Source of the DNA: Rhytidiadelphus loreus
Taxonomy: Eukaryota > Streptophyta > Bryopsida > Hypnales > Hylocomiaceae
Assembly: GCA_947034895.1 (NCBI GenBank)
Contig: OX344761.1
Location: 83,903,839-83,967,838 of the forward strand
Reading direction: 5' to 3'
DNA: 64,000 bases
The position numbers were made by a program, and so were the translations under genes. The notes beneath the pieces were generated by a model that was given only the letters and a program-made list of their open reading frames with translations, was not told where the DNA came from and did no database searches. How positions within the stretch are numbered: position 1 is the stretch's first letter; each line of letters starts with the position of its first letter. Below, piece by piece: positions 25,801 through 35,080 of this stretch.

Positions 25801-26865
25801 ATCAACCGTGTCCACTTGACTTCGGCTGTAGACCCTTCAAATACGGTATAATGTTTTGTTTTTATTTTAATTTCAGTGGGTATTTGCAAGACCTAATATA
25901 TTATTCATTTCTAATGTGTTCTTGGTTGAATGCTACCAGACAATGAAATTTGGAGTCACACTCTTGGTGAAAGACCTTGGCAAGGGAGTGAAATCGGAAT
26001 TTGTTTTTCATCAAACAAATTCCATGAAGAAGGCCAAAGTCGATCTTCAACGAGATGACACACTCATCAACTATACTACAGAGGATACCATGCTTATGAA
26101 TGAACGAGTACCTTGGCGTGGGCCTCGTGAGAAAGACGCGAGGTTTTTCCAATTCCTCATAGAAGGGACAACAGTTGAAGGAGATGTAGTTCTGGACTGC
26201 ACATCAGCTACTGGTTAGTTTTGAATCTCATTATTGTAAATGAATTTTATATTTTACATCTAAATCATTCAATAAATCAATTGTGTATTGTTTGTAACAG
26301 GTGCATCAATTACAGCTTGCCGTGGCACAGGCCGGCACATTGTGGCATTGGAGGAGGACAAGGACATTTTCAATGCCATACTCTTGCCCATGCAGAAGAC
26401 TACACCAGCCGTAGTGATTACAGAATCGGCAAAGGAAGCTACACCATCTCAAGATCCGGATGCGATGGACATCGTAGTTCGCAAATTTGCACGGAAGACA
26501 AAATCTTGTAAGTAAGTTTTCATACATTTCTATTTTATATGCGTATGAACTATAAAATCATATATGATTCATGATTTTAACATATTTTACTGTGTTTGTG
26601 TAGCCGTCAAAGGTTGATGACGGCAGATGGAACTCGGCAAAAAAGAAGGCTTGTTTTGAGTCCAGACAAGTCTTTTGATTTGCCAATTTATGCAGAGCAG
26701 TTGGCATCAGCTTTCGTGGAGTTTGGTTCTTTGAAGCTAAAAAAGCGTAGACCTAATTATGCTTTGAATGTTTTAGACTTTGTAGATGTTAGTGCATCAA
26801 AGGGTAGAGAGACTTCTGAGTCCTCTACCAACGATGATTCTGCAACCGAGTCTACTGCTACCTAG
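16861..26865 (+). CDS. ParB-like domain fused to beta-class DNA amino-methyltransferase-like domain (transposon-borne, ~12 exons)
   Basis: Proposed exons: 16,861-17,178; 21,660-21,818; 22,361-23,028; ~23,145-23,336; 23,444-23,638; 23,733-23,942; 24,068-24,303; 24,671-25,391; 25,495-25,845; 25,940-26,213; 26,301-26,511; 26,604-26,865. All junctions join in phase at GT-AG sites except exon 3 to exon 4. The product is about 1,260 residues. A basic N-terminus (KSKRKRRS) and an acidic stretch precede a ParB-like motif, VCDGNHRRISW (near residue 331). Exon 8 encodes a long Lys/Glu-rich coiled-coil-like segment. Exons 9-11 resemble an N4/N6 amino-methyltransferase in beta-class order: motif IV region DLIFFDCHENLP, then FADKYLQDDGCFVVFHSW, then motif I region GDVVLDCTSATGASITACRG. 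The usual (D/S)PP(Y/F) is DCHE, so catalysis is doubtful. ParB plus such a methylase is a known bacterial and phage architecture. The role in the transposon is unknown. Confidence 0.7.
18789..18881 (+). CDS. Candidate alternative first exon of the ParB-methyltransferase gene
   Basis: An ATG-started 31-codon frame, rich in Arg and Glu (MRNTRLRSREEERSSAEDE), ends exactly at a GAG|GTATGA donor in phase 0. It could splice to exon 2 (21,660), which also begins in phase 0 and with ATG. It would replace the 106-residue basic N-terminus from 16,861. No transcript evidence can be seen here. Confidence 0.35.
20088..20179. repeat. Hairpin repeat H1
   Basis: The most symmetric copy. GTTCAAAGTTGGGGTACCGC pairs with GCGGTACCCCAACTTTGAAC around the centre AGTCGGACCCGACT. 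Inside intron 1 of the ParB-methyltransferase gene. Confidence 0.8.
20437..20535. repeat. Hairpin repeat H2
   Basis: Arms AAAGTTAGGGTACCGC and GCGGTACCCCAACTTCC, centre AGTCGGACCCGACT. Intron 1. Confidence 0.8.
20951..21050. repeat. Hairpin repeat H3
   Basis: Arms GAGACCGGAAGTTGGGGTAC and GTACCCCAACTTTCGATCTC, centre CAGTCGGACCCGACTG. Intron 1. The symmetry creates open frames on both strands that are not genes. Confidence 0.8.
21155..21250. repeat. Hairpin repeat H4
   Basis: Arms ACCGGAATTAGGGGTATCGC and GCGGTACCCCTAATTTCGGT, centre AGTCGGGTCCGACT. Intron 1. Confidence 0.8.
24385..24480. repeat. Hairpin repeat H5
   Basis: Arms TGAAATGGGGGTACTG and CAGTACCCCCATTTTTGG, centre GGTCGGGTCCGACT. 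Lies in the intron between exons 7 and 8 (24,304-24,670). Confidence 0.75.
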
Positions 26866-27331
26866 ACTTACGAGATTGACATATCTCGTGAGTTATTGTA
26901 TTCTGTGTTGATTTTCATTATGAGTGGATTTGTGTGTTTTATGGCTACTTTTTTGTCTTTATTTGTCTCACTTCAAAGTTTTAGTTTCTGTGAAATTTAT
27001 TTGGCTGAAACAAAATTAGTTGTTGCCATGAGAATTTTGGAAAAAAATTGTAAGTGACCATCATTTCTTAAAATGAACTCCCATGTATCCTAAATCCCAA
27101 ATTTACTAGATTCACGGTCTGAGGGCAATCAAACATTTTTTCTTAAAAAAACAAATCCAAAGATTGAAGATTACGAAGATGAAACATGTAGCATTCTTGT
27201 TTACAGTTAGAATGTGGACATGAAAAAAGCTAGTGGTTTGTCATTGTATTCACCATAAACACCCCATATACCTTCTACTGTAACATCATGTCTTTGTTCA
27301 AAAAATAAATAAATTTGAATTTATTGAAATA

Positions 27332-27422
27332 TCAAATTGAGGGGTAGCACCAAGTACTCCAGAAACCTCAGTCAAACACGACTTGGTTCTTGAAGGTTCC
27401 ATCCAGCCCCTCTGTTTTGGGT
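27332..27422. repeat. Hairpin repeat H7 (diverged)
   Basis: Degenerate copy 3' of the ParB-methyltransferase gene. AAATTGAGGGGTAGCACC and CCAGCCCCTCTGTTTT flank the altered centre CAGTCAAACACGACT. Confidence 0.55.
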
Positions 27423-27466
27423 AAAAAAATAAAAAATAAAAAAAAATTCCTTTTTTTTTTTCTTGA

Positions 27467-27562
27467 ATACCAAAACCGGGGGTGGCACCAGGTACTCTCA
27501 AAACCCAAGTCGGACCCGACTAGGGTTCTAGAGGTACCAGTCAGACCCCCCATTTTTGGTAT
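27467..27562. repeat. Hairpin repeat H8
   Basis: Arms ACCAAAACCGGGGGTGGCAC and GACCCCCCATTTTTGGTA, centre AGTCGGACCCGACT, 3' of the ParB-methyltransferase gene and 45 bp from H7. Confidence 0.7.
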
Positions 27563-28224
27563 TTGGAAAGGAAAAAAAAAATTTGGGAATGTCATTTTTC
27601 AATTGAAGAGCATGAAGCTTGGCAATTTTAGATTCAAGTTTTATTAGTGTTTGTGATTTGAACACTACAAACATGGCACATCCCCAAGATTGTTACAAGT
27701 CAAAATTGTAGATGTAAACAAGCAATTTCTTATTTCCTTTATTTTATGTCTAATCTTCAGTTCTACTTATTTCACATTTTTTAATATTTCTTTGTAACCA
27801 TATAAAATTGATGTTTATAGATGGAATGATGAAGGCACAAAGTACTTTTATCAATTTAGTCAAGAACTTTCACCTTCATGTGTCTGTCGAGCAAATGGCA
27901 TCAACATCTAAGGGTTATACAACCAAGTCCACACAAATTGCACTCTTGAGATTGACATATCCCTTGTGCCAATTTATAATGTCTGGATTTTAGAATTATT
28001 AGTTAAATTGTATGTTTTATGGCTAAATTTTGAACATTTCCATTTTCCATTTGGATTTTATGTATTACCATGTCTATAAATAATAACTAAATATGTTTTT
28101 GGCTAAAAATATCTTTAAAATACATTTGCAAGTGCGTTAAATTTCATTTTAATAACTTCACATATCTTGAAATTTGTAATGTAATAAACCCACGGTCATA
28201 GGTCCCGACTAGTTTATAATGTAA

Positions 28225-28281
28225 AAAAAAATTCCAGCTCACAGGCTCACAGGCTCACAGGCTCACACGCTAGCAACCCTG
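28225..28281 (-). repeat. Right terminal inverted repeat
   Basis: Three to four repeats of CAGGCTCA precede CACGCTAGCAACCCTG. Reverse-complemented, it matches the left end at the GCTAGCGTG and GAGC motifs. The 10-bp target duplication follows at 28,282-28,291. Confidence 0.75.
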
Positions 28282-28888
28282 AACTTTTGATTGGAGATTC
28301 TAAATCTTAAATGGATTTTTGGAAATGAAAATTTTCTTCATTAATTAACTTCTCTTAGTTCAAAGTGTTTTGAATTTTTTTTTCTACTATGCCTAAATGA
28401 GGTTTGAAAATCTAATTTACATTATCCCACATGGGTTGTTCTACATCCTACTACCTCATGTATATATAATGAACTCTTCCTCTCATCTAAAACTCAATTT
28501 TAATTGATAATGTATTAACTACAAGTTTGCCCCACGGTAGGAAGCCAACTCCCCATGTTGGTTGCCTTTAGTGCCTTGCCGTGGGGATGCTCTAAATCAT
28601 TGTGAGAAGTTACTTTTCATGGCATTAGAAATTGTTGTGACCACTTTAGGTGGTTAAGATAAGCATATTGGGTACACTTTTTGTTCGTTTTGGGGCAGCC
28701 TATAGATCGTGTTTGGAAGATCACTTCAGAAATACATTACTAATTCACACTTTGTCTAAAAAATAAAATTTCAATTGCTCTCACTATTTCTCACAGTTAT
28801 CTTTGTGTGGGGAAAAATTTGGAAAATTTCAGTAATGGCATGAGGGCACACTCCAAATTCTGTCCACAATGGGCTGATTTACCTTAGT
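28282..28888. mobile_element. Right arm of the split foldback element
   Basis: Imperfect reverse complement of 10,225-10,857. It begins with the target duplication, continues with CCTAAATGAGGTTTGAAA and ACATGGGTTGTTCTACATCC as in the 7.3-7.8-kb element, and ends near CAATGGGCTGATTTACCTTA. Confidence 0.6.
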
Positions 28889-29005
28889 TCATTTCTAAGC
28901 TTGAAATTATTAAATGTTGACGATTCTTCAGGAGGTTCTGTCCATGTCTTCAGATGCATTAGTAGTTTGTTATGGAAGACTGTTGATGCAAAATTGTTTG
29001 CCATC
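28886..29005 (+). repeat. Local direct duplication, first copy
   Basis: About 115 bp repeated at 29,880-29,992 (for example TAGTTCATTTCTAAGCTTGA and GTCCATGTCTTCAGATGCAT). In the second copy the left boundary coincides with the end of a TA-inserting MITE fragment. Confidence 0.65.
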
Positions 29006-29645
29006 ATCACCAATTGCATATGATAAGAATGTAATGACATCATTCACGAGAAAACAGATAATTAAATTAAATAATTTGAATGATTTTTAATATTTGTTTT
29101 TGTACTTCTTCTTTTTGACATAAGCGTGTTAAGGAAACACACTACAAGGGTTTTTCGTCATAAGGAGAGGTTGATTTCAAGCTAGGTAAAGAACTTGTTG
29201 CCACCAGATATCGAACCCGCAACCACACCATTCACTTTGGGTACCTCACCACCATCACCTTGTAGTTTAGGGTCATTTCGGACCGTTGTATTTGTACTTA
29301 CAGCTGAAGAACAGACACTTTGAAAAACAGAAGTGAAAAAGCCCGCATGGTAAGGCAATGGATTGAAAAAAAGCAATTGAAAAATCATGAGAAGTAGAAT
29401 ATTCCATTTTGATTTATAGGCAATCTAGGATGATATTTTATTAAGGATGGCAGGAAGTTGACTATGCATTTTGTTGAGCATTTATCCCTCCTTGTGCTTT
29501 GTGGTCATGTCAGTTTGGTGGAGTTGGATAATACACCTCTCCTTCACAATGCACATACAAGACAAAACGATGGCTGGAGAGATGATGTATGTGGGAGCTT
29601 GTGGGAGGACATGCAGGTATGAATGCTTTAGAAAGGTCGATAAGT

Positions 29646-29728
29646 CACCAGGCCACTTGTGGCTGGTGCTTGTATTTTCTCAATTTGCAATGAAATTCCG
29701 TTTCATTTGTTTCCAAAAAAAAAAAAAG
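29646..29728 (+). mobile_element. Very short SINE-like retroposon with 11-bp target duplication
   Basis: Starts CACCAGGCCACTTGTGGC, contains GCAATGAAATTCCGTTTCAT and ends in a run of 13 A. GGTCGATAAGT flanks it on both sides (29,635-29,645 and 29,729-29,739). A poly-A tail plus target duplication indicates LINE-mediated retroposition. A second copy with the same 5' start lies inverted at 34,351-34,423, so the short length may be a real unit rather than random 5' truncation. Confidence 0.7.
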
Positions 29729-29769
29729 GGTCGATAAGTGCAAATTAGTCCCAACTCCTTTGTTATAAG

Positions 29770-29878
29770 TGCAAATAGTGTCTATGTTGACATTTAGTAT
29801 TGATAACATTAGAAGGATTGTTGACATTTAGTGTCGTACTTTGTAATTAGTGTTGCAAACACTAAATACCATTATTAG
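29770..29878. mobile_element. Fragment of the TA-inserting CACTAAA MITE family
   Basis: Right end reads CAAACACTAAATACCATTATT then AGTG, like the right end of the complete element at 62,409-63,204. The left end is missing or diverged. Confidence 0.5.
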
Positions 29879-29879
29879 T

Positions 29880-29992
29880 GTAGTTCATTTCTAAGCTTGA
29901 AATTATTAAATGTTGACTGTTCTTCAGGGTCCATGTCTTCAGATGCATTAGCAGTTTGTTATAGGTGACTGTTGATGCAAAATTGTCTGCCA
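29880..29992 (+). repeat. Local direct duplication, second copy
   Basis: Matches 28,886-29,005 with small indels. The first copy shows the sequence without the MITE end. Confidence 0.65.
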
Positions 29993-30330
29993 ATAGAAAG
30001 GTGGTAGTCCGAGCTCTTTTGTTATTTGTTGTACTTACCTACGACTTCTTTGTCTTTGTTTGAGAGGAAGGGTACTCACTCAGGGAATGCTCATTTCAGT
30101 GGCCTTTTGGTGAATTGTCTGATTTACGGAAAGACCAATTTTTGTGAGGCCTAGCATTAATTTTTTTGACAGAACTCAAGCCCCAGGGTAGATTGGCTTA
30201 TGAGAAACTTCAGGTGCTACTTGACACTGAACTGTAGAGAATATTCCAACATTCTTGTTTGGCCAGGACGGCCTTAACATGATGTTTGTGTGTTTGAAGA
30301 AACCGACATTATTTCACAAGCACGGCGTTT

Positions 30331-31251
30331 CCATTGTCCTTTCGGGGGACACATGCATTTTTGGGCAGGTACCTACGGGCTGAAATTTTATCCTAATATT
30401 TTGAAATTTTTTTTGGAGGTAGAAAAGTTGATTAGCTTCGTGGGAATATAATTTTTTTCAAAATCGGTGCCCGGGAACAATAGTTATGACAAAATAAGCT
30501 CAAACGAGGAAACGGCGGGCAGTTCGGGCAGCCCAAAAAAAATGGACAAAAATTTGAATTTTGTTTTTAATATTATTTTTTCTTGTAGATTATATTTTTG
30601 TCTATCTGGAAAGCTTTGATTCATTTCATTTGGATATATTATGAGAAAATTATGGACATTCTTGTTTTTCGGGTAGTTAGAGCATCTTCTTGAAAAAAAT
30701 AACTTGTAGGATTCATTTCTGAATGCAAATTTTCAAATTTTTCAATTTTTTTTTGCATGGTCTGATTTACTTGCCCTACAACAATCTCACCATTGGGATT
30801 AGTGCATTTTAATTCCATCTAAAATATATGAATATTTTAGATTTTCCTTCTATCTCATACCTACTTCTATTTAACAATTTTCTTAAGAATGATAATTAAT
30901 TTTTTTTTGAATTATTTTTTTACCTACACCCTCAACTCAATTATCCACTATAGGGATTTAAAGCTCAAAACTCTGTAGTGCAAAAAATTTAAGTTAAAAA
31001 TGTTCAAAGTCAAAAAATCTAGTCCCGCAATGTGCCGAAATACTTGTTTTTTCCACTTTAAACGCACATATCTTGCAATCTGAGCGGTCAAAAATTCTGA
31101 AATTTTTTCCACACACTCTCATACTAGTTCGGTGTATGATCCTACAATTATATATTAAAATAAAACAATTTTCAATTTCTTTTACTCCTTGCTATAGATA
31201 TGGCAGTTTTGAGTGTTTACTGGTAGAAAAAAAAACTTGGTCCTTTAGGGG
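30331..31251. mobile_element. TTAA-family element, 5'-truncated relative of T2
   Basis: Similar along its length to 8,090-8,994, for example GGGCAGGTACCTACGGGCTG near 30,362. The right end TCCTTTAGGGG is followed by TTAA at 31,252-31,255. The left terminus with CCCCTAAA is not preserved. Confidence 0.6.
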
Positions 31252-31412
31252 TTAAGTTTAAGAACAACAAGAAAATAGACACAAATGATAGCCCTCTTTT
31301 TTTTTAAGGAACTCATGTGAGTGAGGATGACCTTAGCCACATTCTTGTCTGATGCTCGACTAGCTTGTTCCTATACTTTGATGTTTGTATATTTTCCCTC
31401 AAGGAAAATTTT

Positions 31413-31633
31413 GTTAAAATGGCGGTATTCCATTAAAATGGCAGAAAATGAAACCACTGAAAGAATGAAAACAATGAAAAGATTGTCCGAGGGGAGTGAA
31501 AATGCATGAACTAGGAGTGATTTGAATGTTCTAGGCATAAAATTTGCACATGTTTCACCCTATAGTGGCACACTTATTCTCTTTTGTAGAAGATATTCCA
31601 TTAAAATGGCGTGCGGAATACCGCCATTTTAAC
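31413..31633. repeat. Perfect 19-bp inverted repeat, possible small foldback element
   Basis: GTTAAAATGGCGGTATTCC at 31,413-31,431 is the exact reverse complement of 31,615-31,633. Extra copies of CCATTAAAATGGC lie just inside. Target duplications are not clear. Confidence 0.5.
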
Positions 31634-34350
31634 GTAATTGACCATCCTGATATTTTCTGTGGAGAGAAAATTTTGTTTCTATGGATGAAGCTTATGTGTT
31701 TGCCATCACTGCAATATGGCCGGGATTGGGTACACATGACATGAGGCAAACTCTATCAGTAAAGTGAATTGTTCATCCAAGCAAGAGTGAAAATATCTGT
31801 CTTTGAATTGAAGTGGGTCTATATGGTTGATATCGCCATCTCTATTGAACTGTGAAGGATGAGATCTGGTATAATGATTACCGAACTCAATACTTGACAC
31901 CGCATGCTACGGCAGCTTCCAGCAGGCATTGGTTGTATTTAGGATGTGGCCAATGCAAGTGAAACAGAAATTTTGCAGAAGACTGACTAGTCTATTAGGA
32001 AGGCCTGAATAATTGTGAACTTTTTCAACAGTGATGTATCCCAACTCGCGCCACCTACATGTGAAGGAGCAGGAATACTGCAGAGATTCCGGTACATATT
32101 TGGAAGTTCCTTTGATAACAATGTCAGAATTCAAGTTGAAGCAGAGAGTGCGATACTCAGTTACCGTAACTTGTTTGCTAAAACCGTAAACCACTACGCA
32201 GTGTGACTGTGAACAGTAGCACACCATATTTAGACTAGTCGGCAGCCAAGGACGAAAGCGCACAGAAACTTGAAATCACGATGACTCGTTTAAGCAAGAA
32301 TTGAATGGACAAAATGAATATCGTGCTTCAGTTGTTCAACCTTCCAGCCTCGTGGCTACCCAGTCTAGGAAGATTAGGAGGGCGTTGGTTCAAATATCGT
32401 TGTTGGGAATGATCTTCTTTGCAGAGTCCACCACAACAAACTTGCAGTGATTGAGTTGTTACTGAGTGTGCATTGAAAATTTGTTTTGCGAGGGTATGAT
32501 GGAATTGTTACTGAGTTTGGGTTGAGAACTTATGAAATGAAGTGCATACTTAGCATTGTTTCAAACTCCAATTTATGGAGTGTTTTTATAGTGCTAAATC
32601 AATGGATGAATAGTCTAGTGTTGATTCAATCAATGATTGAGTAAGCATTGAAAAAGCACAGTATGAGAATCATTGTGAAATAGTACTCAAAATTTGGCAT
32701 TTTAATATTGAATTTGAGAGTTTGAGATGTCGTAACAGTATTCCTCATGTGGGGAAGGTTGCGTCTGCACCCATCTTGTGAAACGCATGACTTGTCTAAG
32801 CTGGCTTGCAAAAGTACCCCACTCGGCTTGCAAAATGGATGACTTGAAGCCTAGATCAGCTTGCAAATGCCGGAGGTCGGCTTGCAAATGGGGGTCATTT
32901 TGCAGTGAAAGCTCTTGGTCTACAAAATAGCAATGGACAAAACGTTGTTTTTCCGTATTCCCTGGTAGTTGCTACCGGCCAAACGCTTTTCCTCCCCACA
33001 TCTTTCAGCTCCCAAGCGTTTTTTCACTCATACGATGTTGCTCTTTGTCGGTCCCAGGAGTTTGCTTATGAATTATTTCTTATTCCAGTTCAAAATCGAT
33101 ATTTGTGGATGATTGCAATTGTTTGAAGTGAGATAGAGGAGTCGAATTCTCATCAACTGACAATATTTCTTGCAGTTTGTACACCTGAGTTTTATCTTGC
33201 AAAGGAGTATGCAAAAGAGGGATTGCATGTCATTCATTATTCAAATAAAATGACTTGTTTTTCCCTCAGGCAAACAATGCTAGAAAACGATTTGTAAGGG
33301 TGGATTGAGATCATATCACCTTTATCAATGTCCTGAGCCTCTATCTTATATCCAAGAAGCAGAAGAGGCGGGGGTAAGTGAGGGTGAAGGCACTAGCAGT
33401 AACATTAACGAGAACAAGAATGATTTCAAACGCCTCTGGAGTTGATGCAGTTCAAATTTCAGCAATGCTCGTTCTCTGAGACGAGCAGTTGATATCCAGA
33501 AGTAAGATTTCGCTCACCAGATTGTTGTCTTCATCGCATCAATCTGGAGCAGGATTCTTAAATTTACGTTTTCTGCTTTGTAGAAATATGTGATGGATCA
33601 ACTTCATTTGACTGGAACACCAAATGGGTTTACACAAGAGTGCAGGCTGGACTTGTTGACACTTGTTTAATATGAGTTTTGACGGTAACTACTGCTTCTC
33701 TAATAAGCCGCTTAGAGGCTGCTTGAATCATTCCTTTTAATGCCTCACTAAGGGAGGTCACAACGATCAATAATAATGCTGGATTGGATTTTTTTATTCT
33801 ACTGATCGAATTGGCTATTAGCTTTGCACAAGCAAGTAAATCGGTGGTACATTATGACACTCGGCTCACAAATAGCAGTATGTTCTGAATTAAAGCTCAA
33901 GTGGCCTCTTGACAAGTCATGGGTGGGGTTGACAACTTTCCCGCAGCCTGGAAAGTGGATGCCCCATCTATTTATAAGCCCAAACCACCCCCATTTTGCA
34001 AGCATGGTGATGTTGTTAGGGCTAAATAATTTCACTACTATGTAGATCTTAAACGATGAATTGGTCACCATGAAAATCAGTTGTTTTGGAACCATGTGAA
34101 TTGTTGGTTAGAAAAAATGCAAAAGCACTCATTGGAAGTCAAACTACTCTAGAAGATGTTCCCTTTTTTCACACAAAATTTGGAGGATGAATCGTTGTAC
34201 TTTTATCCCCCATGGAGAGATTCTTTATCTTTCATCAGCCAAAAAACATCCTCCGTATTGTATATGGGTTAATGCCACCAACACCCAAGTCATACACTGA
34301 CTTCTTTACTGGCGCAGCTGTCCCTGTCCCTGTCGGGCTCCTTCTGTCTT
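31634..34350. other. No gene recognised
   Basis: Short frames on both strands without domains. GGCTTGCAAA repeats occur at about 32,800-32,890. Nothing else supported. Confidence 0.4.
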
Positions 34351-34423
34351 TTAAAACAAATGAAACGAAATTTCACAGCAAAAAGAGGCACAGTACAAGT
34401 CTGCCAAACCACAAGTGGCCTGG
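34351..34423 (-). mobile_element. Second copy of the SINE-like retroposon, inverted
   Basis: On the minus strand it begins CCAGGCCACTTGTGG and ends GAAATTTCGTTTCATTTGTT followed by AAAA, as at 29,646-29,728. The middle differs by an insertion. Confidence 0.55.
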
Positions 34424-34599
34424 CAGGAAGGAAACCATACACAAACCCGGACAACGAGGACTCAAAGAAAGGACGGGGGAGCCGTGGAGCCCAGCACAGA
34501 GAGGGGGCCGTCTGTCTGTCTCCTTCTCCAAGTGGCCATGGCGGTCCCACGCAATAGAAAACATTAATGCCTGAGTCGATAAGCTCTGGTCGTGGCTCA

Positions 34600-35080
34600 C
34601 ACGCATCCCACGCAGGAAGAGAAACAGTCCTCGCGATGACGTCGTCCACGTTCAACAGTGCTCTTCACGTGGGGCGGCTGCCAGTGTTGACCATTACTGC
34701 CACTCCAGTCCATTACTGCCAGCTAGTATAGCCACTCCTCCACCAACGTCCCATGCTCCCGGTCGGCCATTCGTTGGCGACGCGCCCATCGACTTCCCCA
34801 GACCCCAGCCTCAGTCTGCAACTTTTCCAAGTCTTGCCTTCTCTGCGTCGTAACTTATTTGCGTCTGCTTGTCGGCAGTTCTCAGGCTATGGCGTCTCTG
34901 CAGCGTCGTCGTCTGGGCTTACGCACAACAGAGAGGGAGGATAAGACGAGGCTCCGCTCTCATACATGTTGACGCTGTTCCTGCCTGTGGAGTACTTCGA
35001 TCTGTGTGCTGTCATTTCGTCGCTGGAGTCTCTTTGAGATGACCTCGGATGCTCTCGGATCCTCATAGCAGTAAGGTATG
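34600..35080 (+). promoter_or_regulatory. GC-richer promoter-like zone upstream of the kinase-NBS-LRR gene
   Basis: Stands out from the AT-rich surroundings. It contains TGACGTCG near 34,637, TTCACGTGGG near 34,666 and TTGACC (W-box type) near 34,687, followed by CT-rich sequence. A good splice donor, AGTAAG|GTATGT, lies at 35,075/35,076. It could be a promoter plus 5' non-coding exon of the gene whose first identified exon is at 38,755. The link is inference over 3.7 kb. Confidence 0.35.

Larger units (their letters stand above)
26866..28224. other. 3' subterminal region of the Mutator-like element
   Basis: No gene recognised. Holds the two clustered hairpins H7 and H8 and AT-rich sequence up to the right terminal repeat. 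A 61-codon frame at 27,808-27,993 has no recognised features. Confidence 0.45.
10858..28281. mobile_element. 17.4-kb Mutator-like transposon carrying transposase and ParB-methyltransferase genes
   Basis: The left end begins CAACGACGCTAGCGTGCGAG. The right end, reverse-complemented, begins CAGGGTTGCTAGCGTGTGAG. Directly outside lie identical 10-bp sequences AACTTTTGAT at 10,848-10,857 and 28,282-28,291. That duplication length and the MULE-type transposase inside place it in the Mutator superfamily. The same terminal pattern and a 9-bp duplication occur at 48,026-52,850. Inside are a divergent gene pair (11,949-16,008 minus; 16,861-26,865 plus) and eight ~90-bp hairpin repeats. Long frames and ordered splice sites suggest a fairly young copy. 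One exon junction does not keep frame, so full activity is not assured. Confidence 0.85.

Noticed and set aside
34753..34944. 63-codon frame resembling a transit peptide (MLPVGHSLATRPSTSP)
   Set aside because: No downstream coding continuation found; better explained as promoter or 5' non-coding sequence.
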